Below, piece after piece: positions 1 through 7,837 of a stretch of DNA of 20,836 nt. Positions within the stretch are counted from its first letter, which is position 1. Every line of letters starts with the position of its first letter. Under the pieces are notes generated by a model. That model saw only the letters and a list, made by a program, of their open reading frames with translations. It made no database searches and was not told the DNA's origin. The stretch spans positions 100,726-121,561 of the forward strand of contig QZLH01000097.1 of the NCBI GenBank assembly GCA_003833135.1, given 5' to 3'. The translations under genes and the position numbers were made by a program. This stretch comes from Oehlia diaphana. Lineage: Eukaryota; Glomeromycota; Glomeromycetes; Glomerales; Glomeraceae.

Positions 1-37
<37 letters not shown>

Positions 38-740
38 TGGAAGTCGAAAATTTTTATAATTAAGTATCTGAAAAGGATTAATAATTATAGGGAATGAAAA
101 AAGTTTTTTTTTTTTCAGGAAAGAGCGGATCTAAACTTCAAAAAAAAAAGGTTCGTTAAGGTAAAATTTTTAGACGAAATATTAAAGTTACACTTTTTCT
201 GTAAAAAGAAACCATTTTACAATCTTAATTTATTGTACTAGCTTAAAGGTCTTTTTTTAAAATGCACAAATAAACGATTGGTTTAACTTAATATAAAAAG
301 TTAGTCTTCGATCACTTTGAACTTGTAAAAATAAGTATACATATATATATTTTTAACTATTGTTTGCGGATTTGTTTACTTTAAAGCAAACAATTATAGC
401 ATATCTTTACACTTCATCATAATACTATTTGTACATTTCTTAACACAAATTAAAGTAATATCACACTACATAAAAGATGATTCATATTTTTTATCGTAGA
501 CGAATTAAAAAACGAATTAATATTTTATTAGGGAATAATCTTTATTTTGTAGATTCCACGCTGAAAACGGTAAAATTTAACAAAATTACAAAAGTACAAA
601 AAGTACAAAATATATAAATATATCCATACGATTTCCACTACATAAATTAAGAAAACATTTGATGATCATTATTAACTTTATCCCGGAGATACCGCATTAA
701 TTATTAATTTATTAATTTACTACGCCGTGGCGCAGAAATT
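1..740. other. AT-rich intergenic edge, no gene seen
   Basis: The stretch opens with a poly(T)/poly(A) run (about 1-37) and stays very AT-rich. No frame on either strand is long or looks like protein. There is a short direct repeat of a GTACAAAA-type unit near 590-612. A small GC-richer patch (acgccgtggcgc, about 722-733) lies just before the first gene. Nothing else can be supported. Confidence 0.6.
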
Positions 741-746
741 TATATA
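741..746 (+). promoter_or_regulatory. TATA-like box of first BTB gene
   Basis: TATATA lies about 95 bases upstream of the tandem ATGs at 839/842 but only 9 bases upstream of the in-frame ATG at 755. A transcript starting 25-35 bases downstream of this box would exclude the 755 ATG, which supports the later start. In this AT-rich DNA a single TATA match is weak evidence. Confidence 0.35.
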
Positions 747-838
747 CTCGTGGTATGATAAATTTAATGATTTATTTATCACTAAATAGTAAATTCATCA
801 ATTTGGGTAATATTTATCTTTCTTTTTTTCTATCTTCC

Positions 839-1741
839 ATGATGTCTCAAAAAAGTTCTTTACATTATTATGAAGATGGAGATGTCATTTTAATCGTACA
901 AGATACCGCCTTTTGTCTTCATCAGAATTACTTGTCCATGGCATCAAAAGTATTTCGTGACATGTTCTCCTGTGCTACTTCGTACATGGCGGATGAATTA
1001 CATGAACTACCCCGTATAAATATTACGGATACTTCATCTTTGGTCTTTGAGAATTTCTTATCATTTATTTATCCGCAAAAATTTGTTTCAATCACGTGGG
1101 ATAATATTGAAGAATTTTGTCGAATTGGCGATAAATATGAATTCAGTTCTGTTCTGGAAGCCGCAGAAAAATTCTTGGAATCTCATTTTCATGAAAATCC
1201 TCTATTTTCTTTGATATTATCTGATCGATATTATTTTAATATCGTTTATAAAGAATCATCAAAATTGGTCTTAAATGAACTTCAAAAATATCGTCAAAAT
1301 TCTCAATTTCCTTTACTCTCGTACAAGACAAAATCTGCTTTATTTGAGAGGTATCTCGATTTCACCATTTCTATCACAACAATTCGTTCTTTAAAACAGC
1401 GTAAAAATTTTAAACATCATTCTTTATGTTCTCTCACAAAACATGAACAAGAAATTAATAAATGGTATGAAACTTTTTTTGAAAAATATGAAATGTTGAA
1501 TAATACTAATAATAATAATATTATGTTATCACCATCAAAATCAATGAGCATCATAATAAAATGTTTGATGGAATTTTGGAGTGATTATATTAACGGCACT
1601 TGGAGTGAATGTGATTATAGATTTTTCAATGATTATTTGGCTGAACAATTTGTTAGTCATTTTGGGAATTTTGAACCATTAAAATATGAAAAATCAAAAA
1701 AAGATGCTGAGCATTATATGTTCATAGAATTGAAAGATTAG
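839..1741 (+). CDS. BTB/POZ domain protein, tandem copy 1
   Basis: Intronless gene of 300 residues with an N-terminal BTB/POZ fold. Residues about 9-40 (HYYEDGDVILIV, then LHQNYLSMASKVFRDMF) match the first strands and helices of BTB domains: D at the start, the LHQ-type turn before the first helix and the F-x-x-MF end. FENFLSFIYP and WDNIEEFCRIGDKYEF near residues 80-115 are the typical later BTB helices. A BACK-like helical part follows (NPLFSLILSDRYYF, KESSKLVLNEL). The tail has no known domain. BTB proteins usually dimerise and can bring substrates to CUL3 ubiquitin ligases; that role is inferred from the family. An upstream in-frame ATG at 755 would add 28 hydrophobic residues absent from the neighbour, so I chose 839 (or the adjacent ATG at 842). 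Its closest visible relative is the gene about 270 bases downstream. Confidence 0.82.
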   Translation: MMSQKSSLHYYEDGDVILIVQDTAFCLHQNYLSMASKVFRDMFSCATSYMADELHELPRINITDTSSLVFENFLSFIYPQKFVSITWDNIEEFCRIGDKYEFSSVLEAAEKFLESHFHENPLFSLILSDRYYFNIVYKESSKLVLNELQKYRQNSQFPLLSYKTKSALFERYLDFTISITTIRSLKQRKNFKHHSLCSLTKHEQEINKWYETFFEKYEMLNNTNNNNIMLSPSKSMSIIIKCLMEFWSDYINGTWSECDYRFFNDYLAEQFVSHFGNFEPLKYEKSKKDAEHYMFIELKD

Positions 1742-1802
1742 CTTGGATTAGCTTGGAGAATTTCTTGGAATATTTTTTTTTTTTTACTTGGCTTTTCTTG
1801 GT

Positions 1803-1808
1803 AATAAA
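1803..1808 (+). terminator. Poly(A) signal of BTB copy 1
   Basis: AATAAA sits about 60 bases after the stop codon and follows a T-rich stretch. This is the usual place for a fungal polyadenylation signal. It also separates the two BTB genes into two transcripts. Confidence 0.45.
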
Positions 1809-1938
1809 AATCATGAGAATTAAGAATCACGAGAGTAATCAGATGATTTAATTATTTATAATAGTTTAAAATTGACTTGCTATTTTGGTTACGATTTTCT
1901 GAAATCATTCCCAAATTAGATACTCTAAAAAATTACTT

Positions 1939-1946
1939 TATAAATA
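1939..1946 (+). promoter_or_regulatory. TATA-like box of second BTB gene
   Basis: TATAAATA lies 64 bases upstream of the ATG at 2010, in the short spacer between the BTB genes. It suggests that the second gene has its own promoter and is not read through from the first. Confidence 0.4.
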
Positions 1947-2009
1947 GATTTATAGCATATTTTTTTTGAAAAATTTAATATAACGTATTTCTCTCTCATA
2001 CTATTGAAA

Positions 2010-2876
2010 ATGTTAAAAACTCAACAAAGCACAGTTCATTATTATGAAGACGGAGATATATTGGTTACTGTTCAACACACGGTATTTCGTCTTCATCAAA
2101 ATTTTTTAGCTATGGCTTCAAGAGTATTTGAAGACATGTTCGCTTACGCCACAAAATCTGATATCAACAATGATAACAATGATAACGTATCATGTCTCAC
2201 TTTAACTGATACTTCTGCTGCAGCGTTCGAAAATCTTCTTACGTTCCTTTATCCAAGAAAATATATTCGAATAAATTGGGAAAATGTCGCTTCATTCTTA
2301 GAAATTGGAGATAAATATGAAATTGTTGTTGTAATTGGAGCCTCAGAAGAATTCTTACAATGTCACTATATGGAGAATCCGCTCATTGCATTCGCTTTAG
2401 CTGATCAATATGATTTTAAATTTGTTTATAAAGAATCTTCAAAACTCGTTTTAAATAATTTACCGAGATTTAAAACTTCTCCAGATTTTCATAAATTGTC
2501 TTATAGAGCGTCATCATCTTTATTATCAAAACATCTGGACTATATTTTAGCTATAGGAAATTTATCGGAATTAAATATTCAAGAATATAGACATAATTGT
2601 TCATATTCCGTTACTCATGGAGAATATATTCAAAGAATTTTTGCCGAAAGAATAAAGTCCGTACAAGGTTTTCCTGTAGTTTCGCCCACAAAACTATATG
2701 AATTTTTTTTTAAATTTGAAGAAGTCGATGATAGATTTGATGATTGTCAGAAAAGATTTTTAAAAACTTATTTACCTGGAATTTTTTCATCCCATTTTGG
2801 TAAATTTGAACCTTTATATAACGATAAAAACAAGCATGATGTCGAGCACTATCCTTATCTTGAATCCGCGAATTGA
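2010..2876 (+). CDS. BTB/POZ domain protein, tandem copy 2
   Basis: Intronless gene of 288 residues, clearly paralogous to the upstream BTB gene. Both share VHYYEDGD/LHYYEDGD near the N-terminus, FRLHQNFLAMASRVFEDMF, FENLLTFLYP, FLEIGDKYE and YKESSKLVLNNL. They also share the C-terminal block F-x-SHFGKFEPL followed by D-x-EHY, so the whole gene was duplicated, not only the BTB domain. The start is the ATG at 2010; a TTG two codons upstream is in frame but is not a likely start in a fungus. The middle region (about residues 185-235) differs from copy 1, as in a flexible or fast-evolving segment. The family role is protein-protein interaction, often as a CUL3 adaptor. No Kelch, TLDc or MATH domain is present, so the partner cannot be named. 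Confidence 0.83.
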   Translation: MLKTQQSTVHYYEDGDILVTVQHTVFRLHQNFLAMASRVFEDMFAYATKSDINNDNNDNVSCLTLTDTSAAAFENLLTFLYPRKYIRINWENVASFLEIGDKYEIVVVIGASEEFLQCHYMENPLIAFALADQYDFKFVYKESSKLVLNNLPRFKTSPDFHKLSYRASSSLLSKHLDYILAIGNLSELNIQEYRHNCSYSVTHGEYIQRIFAERIKSVQGFPVVSPTKLYEFFFKFEEVDDRFDDCQKRFLKTYLPGIFSSHFGKFEPLYNDKNKHDVEHYPYLESAN

Positions 2877-2958
2877 CTGGGGTCTGGGGTTATTTTTTTT
2901 CCTTTATTTTTATGTTAATATGTATATTTACTTAGTAGTTTTGTTTTATAAAAAAAAA

Positions 2959-2964
2959 AATAAA
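2959..2964 (+). terminator. Poly(A) signal of BTB copy 2
   Basis: AATAAA lies about 85 bases after the stop codon, at the end of an A-rich run. It fits a polyadenylation signal, but the run of A makes a chance match likely. Confidence 0.35.
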
Positions 2965-3201
2965 ATTGAGGAATCAATTGACTAGGACTTACAAGCTATA
3001 TATATAAATATATGATTCCATTTTATCGCTAAATTTGTACGCGAAGGTTTATTTCTCGTTATCATTATTGGTTTTTATTACACATTGCTTAGTTGGCGGA
3101 AATGGCGGAAGTCCGTGTAATTGGTTTTGTCCAATAATAACATATAAATGCTGAGGTTGTGACGGTTGTGACACATTATAAGTTCGTGATACGTGAAAAA
3201 A

Positions 3202-3210
3202 TATATAAAT
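3202..3210 (+). promoter_or_regulatory. TATA-like box of GWT1
   Basis: TATATAAAT lies 43 bases upstream of the ATG at 3253. This would leave a 5' leader of only about 10-20 bases, short but acceptable for a fungal gene. No longer open frame starts upstream, which agrees with exon 1 beginning at 3253. Confidence 0.4.
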
Positions 3211-3252
3211 AGACGAGATTTTCAATGAAAAATTTTTTTTCGTATTAATAAA

Positions 3253-5305
3253 ATGGATGATTTTGATGAAATAGCGTATAAGAAGGAAAAAGAAGATTGG
3301 GTTACTGGTCATAGTGGTGGTTCTACATGGGAAATTAATTCCGTTTGTGGAGTTCTTTTAGTAAGAAATTTCCGTTATTATTAATCAAAAACGAACATAA
3401 TAATTTATATTTATTTTATTTTATTTTTTATTGTAGTCATCATATATCATTTGGTCAGCTTTATCAAAATATACAAAATCATTTAATTATACAACAAACA
3501 ATACAGGAACTTTAATTTTAGAATTTATAATCATAGTATTGCCAAGTGTATTGGCTTGTACAATATTATCGTCCTACACCTTTTATATAAATGCGCTATT
3601 CCTTTCTTTGTCGATTTTTGTTAATTATAAATTTGCACCAAAACCAAGTATAGAGGAACAAGAAAAATTAAAAAAAAGGAGTAAATGGGAAAAGGGATCA
3701 GATGATGAGGAAGAAAATGATGGATTAGAAGGGTTAATTATTAAAGAGGGACTAGATGACGATGAAAATTCTAAAATCAAAATAGAAAGGAGTCAAAGAA
3801 AACCTTTTCTTAGTATTTATAGAGCCAGTATGATGATTTTAACTTGCATATCAATTTTAGCAGTTGATTTTTTTGTTTTTCCGAGAAGATTTGCAAAGGT
3901 TGAAACATTTGGAACTTCTTTGGTAAGAAATAAATTTTTCATTCTTTATCTAGAGTCTACAATCACGTCATAATAATATTCTTCTTATATTCACCATTGA
4001 GAACAGATGGATTTGGGGGTCGGGTCTTTTGTATTTTCTTCAGGTATTGTTGCTGCGAGACCATTCTTAAAGAAACCTGAAAATAGATTTAAATCACTTA
4101 AAGGGCAATTATTTAAGGCTGTAAAACAAGCCTTTCCACTTTTATTACTTGGATTTATAAGATTAATTATGGTTAAAGGAGTCGATTATCAGGTAATATT
4201 AAAATTTAATGTTCTTAATTTATGTATATATTTTTTAGTTTAATTTTTTTATTTAATTTTTTATTATGGTATAGGAACATGTTACAGAATATGGAGTACA
4301 TTGGAATTTCTTTTTTACGCTTGGATTTCTTCCCATATTTGTTACTCTTTGTCGTGCCTTACAAAAATATACGAGATTTTCAATAGTGGGACTATTTATT
4401 GCCGTTTGTATGTGACATATATATATATATATATTTTTACGTTCTTTTATTAAAAGCCTGAATTCATTAGTAAATTCTTTTCTTTCTTTTTTAGTCTATC
4501 AAATTGCGCTTTGGGAATTTGGACTTGAAGATTATATTCAACATGCACCTCGAACGAATCTTATCAGTGCGAATAAGGAAGGAATATTTAGTTTTTGGGG
4601 TATGTTAAACTGTGGTTATGATGGTTGTGATTTGAATTTTATTTTAAATTATCTAATAAAAAATTTTTCTTTATTTTAGGATATTTATCAATATTTTTAT
4701 TTGCGTTAGACATAGGGCATTATATTTTACCATTAGATCCATATTATACACTTAGACCAAATCGTCAAACAAAAAAACCAAAACCAAAAAAATTAGTAAT
4801 GATATTATTTTCTTGGTCGATACTATTTTGGTTAGGTTTCTTAATTGTAACATTATGTAATATAAAAGTATCAAGACAAATGGCAAATTTAAGTTATGTA
4901 TTTTGGGTGGCTTCTTTTAATATAACGTATCTTTCATTATTTCAATCAGTTGAATTGTATTATTTTAAAAATTATTGGAAATCATATGAAAAGACCGTAC
5001 CTAATTTAGCTGAAGCTATAAACGCTAACGGATTACTCATATTTCTCGTGGTAAGTTATATATATTATATAATAATTATTTTCTTTTTTTAAAAAAAAAT
5101 ATTATACTTTTATATTAATTTTATTATTATTTAAAATAATAATATAAACGCATAGGCAAACCTTTTAACGGGATTTATTAATCTTTCTATAAGAACAATT
5201 TATACTTCAAGTTTAGTTGCCGAAATTATAATTATTGGATATATGTTTATAATTATTTCTTTTAGTATATTATTAAAGAAACTTGGATTGAGATTAAAAT
5301 TATAA
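3253..5305 (+). CDS. GWT1: GPI-anchor inositol acyltransferase GWT1/PIG-W
   Basis: Seven exons, read by splice sites and phase: 3253-3360, 3437-3922, 4007-4192, 4275-4407, 4495-4599, 4680-5050, 5156-5305. Together they give 512 residues, close to yeast Gwt1 and human PIG-W (about 490-505). All six introns are 76-105 bases with GTAAGN, GTAATA or GTATGT donors and TAG/CAG acceptors. The enzyme acylates the inositol of GlcN-PI in the ER membrane, an early step of GPI-anchor synthesis; this role is family knowledge. Diagnostic segments are the N-terminal [10 protein letters not shown], the [20 protein letters not shown] block spanning exons 2/3, [20 protein letters not shown] spanning exons 3/4, [20 protein letters not shown] spanning exons 5/6, and EAINANGLL plus [10 protein letters not shown] near the C-terminus. 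Many hydrophobic helices fit a polytopic membrane protein. Residues about 105-158 form a charged, acidic loop of low complexity. The frame stays open across every junction, so the gene appears intact. Confidence 0.95.
4417..4434 (+). repeat. (AT)n microsatellite in GWT1 intron 4
   Basis: About nine AT units lie a few bases after the GTATGT donor of the fourth intron. It does not touch the coding sequence and is likely to vary in length between strains. Confidence 0.8.
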
Positions 5306-5398
5306 AAGGGAAGAGTTGATTTCTTTAATTTTTTTTTTCTTCTTTCGTTTATTTATTTATTTTATTTTGTGTTTAATTTTAATTTTATTTATTGAGAG

Positions 5399-5404
5399 AA
5401 TAAA
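5399..5404 (+). terminator. Poly(A) signal of GWT1
   Basis: AATAAA lies 94 bases after the GWT1 stop, following a long T-rich stretch. It is the first good match downstream of the gene. Confidence 0.45.
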
Positions 5405-5681
5405 AAATCATTTTTATTAATATTAGAAAAAGTTATAGAATATTTTATTTTAGATAATAATAATGATTTAGAATTTCTTCGTGAATAAGAAAATATGAGA
5501 AGGTGCGAAATATTATATTTCTAAATTAGATCGATATCAAATGGTTTATTTGATTTGATAATCGAAGTTACATTGTGAAATGTATTATCGTTATATATTA
5601 AATAAAAATTTTATTAGATTGTCGATTTGCAATGATAAGTTTTCTCGTTTTTATTTTAAAATGATTATCAGGAATCAGATT

Positions 5682-5866
5682 TTAACGTAAAAGAGATTTG
5701 GATGAACCCGAACCTAAGTTTAATGTTCTACGCGAATAATTATCATTTATAAGGCCAAGAAAGTCAGATCATGATAATGGCACCCGTTCATCATAATTAT
5801 AGACATTCGATATATCAATGCGTTTACAAATAATACATCTAGATCATTATCAAAAGATTCCGTCTC
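5682..5866 (-). pseudogene. Decayed minus-strand coding relic, unknown family
   Basis: Two overlapping minus-strand frames have protein-like composition. One (5750-5866, 39 codons) begins with ETESFDNDLDVLFVN. The other, in a different frame, gives IDISNVYNYDERVPLS, then a stop, then SDFLGLINDNYSRRTLNLGS down to a stop at 5682-5684. The simplest reading is the C-terminal end of an old gene with a frameshift near 5820 and an in-frame stop at 5769-5771. I do not recognise the family, and no start codon or promoter can be assigned. The AT-rich background makes chance open frames short, but the polar, non-repetitive composition argues for a real relic. Confidence 0.35.
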
Positions 5867-6203
5867 TTATAAAATTTTACCTATGTGATCCACGGATGGA
5901 CCGCAATATATGAAATTTATTTAAATGCACTATCCATTCCATGCTCATTGATATTGATTCTTAATTAATTTATTTGTTCAGAAATGTCAATTTCAAATGC
6001 CAGGTTCTACTTTCTGTAAGATGGTTTTATAATTATTATCCAATAGTCAGACTAAATGTTTTGATAATGTTTATATCGAACTGTGAACATTAAATCTTCA
6101 ATGTTGTCTTTTACACATTTTGTGGTACTATAAAGTAGTCTTATATGTAAATCTTTGTACGAAGTTCTTCTTCAGACATTCGTATAGTAATATTTAGTAT
6201 TTG

Positions 6204-6482
6204 TCAATAAAGATCTTTATAATACCACCACAATTGAATATCTCCATAGACGGAACGATTATTGCTTTGATAAATCTGAATGATTACGGTGCCTTGTGAT
6301 CTTATTGTGCAATATGTATCAAATCTTTCTTTATAATAAATCCATGGCTTCTCCCGTGTCTTTGTCAGCTGTACCCTGCTGGGTCTTATTACGAGTAGTC
6401 CTAGTCGTGGAGGACATAACTGTGGGTCAATATCATAAAATTGTTTATAAAAAATGACGAAAAAATACGAAACTAATAGTTG
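6204..6482 (-). pseudogene. Coding-like minus-strand frame, 92 codons, no ATG
   Basis: One minus-strand frame is open for 92 codons (6207-6482, stop at 6204-6206) and has no ATG. Its second half reads like a real protein (KERFDTYCTIRSQGTVIIQI, then SVYGDIQLWWYYKDLY). A second frame overlaps its first half: it starts with ATG at 6417 and gives 28 residues rich in Ser, Thr and Arg (MSSTTRTTRNKTQQGTADKD and eight more) before a stop at 6331-6333. A likely history is one gene whose polar N-terminus in one frame joined the second frame through a lost or gained base near 6340, or through a small intron. The family is not recognised. It may share an origin with the relic at 5682-5866 on the same strand. 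Confidence 0.35.
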
Positions 6483-6676
6483 TTAAAATATTGTAATATT
6501 ATGAACGGGAGCATCAATATCTTCGATCAGTTCAATAATACTATTGACGTGTTTATTCGAAAAATATATCTTTTAAAGGATTCACGACTATTTAGAAGAT
6601 CAAATAACATATCCCTTAAAAATTTACAACCATTGCAATTCTCCTAATGCATAATTAGATTTACATACAGAGTCTG

Positions 6677-6897
6677 CTCATTTCACCGACAATCATATAA
6701 ACGTTTCACCGATAATCATTCACCGACAGGATCATTTTATTCAAACTCTAGTCTTAACCCTAATTTCCTTACATAACCCTAACTCTAATCGTAAATTCCC
6801 TTATGGTGATCATCGGCGAAACATTTGTTTGTCGAAATGACCCTTTCGGTGAAACGTTTGTCGGCAGGTGAGGTGAAATGATTATCGGTGAAATGAG
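6677..6897. mobile_element. 221-bp MITE-like element with 20-bp inverted ends
   Basis: The two ends, CTCATTTCACCGACAATCAT on the left and its inverse on the right (CTCATTTCACCGATAATCAT), match at 19 of 20 bases. Inside, the motif TTTCACCGA recurs several times near the left end and its inverse (TCGGTGAAA) near the right end, so the whole unit can fold back. There is no coding capacity, as expected of a non-autonomous element. No clear target-site duplication is visible. The centre carries two TAACCCTAA-like motifs (6755-6763 and 6774-6782). Confidence 0.75.
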
Positions 6898-7780
6898 TGC
6901 GACCCAAACATCTTTGATATTTTTGACGAATTACATAACATAGATTTTAAAATATCACAAATATAAAATTTTACAGGTAAAAATACTGTACTATATGTTA
7001 ACTGAATATATTAATAAATTATTATGCAGACGTCCAAGATCATGCTTTCAGATAAATAAACTACCTTTGATCGAACATAAATCAATATTGGTAACAATGG
7101 TTCCCGCAGCATTAGGTGGGTATATCGCTCTCTCTATTTCCCTATCCGATAAATATTTAATAAAATTCAATTCAGCTTGAAATATCATATGTTGCTATAT
7201 TTTATTTAACATAACATTATACTACTAGTTAAAAATAACATAATAAATATGGTGATATGACATATCACAATTTACAATTCCAGTGTTCTTTTACTCAAAC
7301 AAAAGGATGAAAGCATCAATGGTGTAACCGATAAGGGATGTAATAGAAAGGGCTATGTCGATAAGTAGAATAGTAGATCAATGGGTATTAGCCAATAATT
7401 AATAATAATAGATTTGTCATGAAACAATAAAAGTACTGTATACTGTATAGGGGTTAAGTGCCGGAGTGGTTTAAAATGAATAGTAGAAGTTACAATCAAC
7501 TAGTTAGAAGCAAAAAAAGTGACGGACTTATTATATAGTTGATTGAAGATTAAGTCATGTGATCTTATAATTCATGTGACTTATTGTGCAGAATTATAGT
7601 GCTGATCAACATCTTACGTCAGATAACAATAATTGACCAATAACTACGCCAATTACAGTTTCATCGACTTATTTGTTTGACACTGATTTTCATACACTCG
7701 TACATTCATGATCGGCATAATGAATCTGTGCAACCGGAGTTAACTTTTTCTGAAAATATGGATACAATTGTTGACCGAAT
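6898..7780. other. Gene-poor spacer before the F-box gene
   Basis: A 61-residue frame at 6995-7180 (+) is open but has no family resemblance, no neighbouring exon and no promoter, so I do not call it a gene. Two related ATGTGA-type motifs near 7556-7583 (TCATGTGATC, TCATGTGACT) resemble degenerate E-boxes and may belong to the F-box gene's upstream region. A TGCCGGAGTGGTTTAA string near 7459 recalls a tRNA A-box but has no partner. Confidence 0.4.
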
Positions 7781-7829
7781 TCCTCCCTCCCTTCCTCCCT
7801 TTTTTTCTCTTCGCTTCTTCCTTTTTTTT
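7781..7829 (+). promoter_or_regulatory. Polypyrimidine leader before F-box start
   Basis: This is 49 bases of C and T interrupted by a single G, ending about 9 bases before the ATG at 7838. Long CT-rich tracts just upstream of the start are common in fungal promoters and 5' leaders. The minus-strand paralogue also has a shorter CT run (CCCCTTTTCCTCCCT) just before its ATG, so the feature may be inherited. Confidence 0.45.
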
Positions 7830-7837
7830 ACAAAATT

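Noticed and set aside
1..37. Poly(T)/poly(A) run as a retrotransposon tail or telomere
   Set aside because: No telomere repeats or element body adjoin it; homopolymers of this size are common in this DNA.
755..838. Upstream ATG extending the first BTB protein by 28 residues
   Set aside because: The extension is hydrophobic, absent from the paralogue, and its ATG is 9 bases from the TATA-like box; translation from 839/842 matches the tandem copy.
2797..2985. 62-residue open frame on the plus strand
   Set aside because: It overlaps the end of the second BTB gene in another frame and then reads AT-rich low-complexity sequence.
3049..3312. 87-residue minus-strand frame
   Set aside because: It is antisense to exon 1 and the promoter of GWT1, with no family resemblance.
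3539..5092. Separate small open frames (3539-3973, 4007-4243, 4799-5092) as individual genes
   Set aside because: They are exons 2, 3 and 6 of GWT1; splice sites and phases join them into one 512-residue protein.
6995..7180. 61-residue frame with a hydrophobic end (MVPAALGGYIALSIS)
   Set aside because: Too short, no promoter, no partner exon, no family; chance or an old relic cannot be told apart.
7455..7475. tRNA-Ser/Leu-like start (TGCCGGAGTGGTTTAA)
   Set aside because: No B-box or acceptor-stem partner follows; no cloverleaf can be formed.
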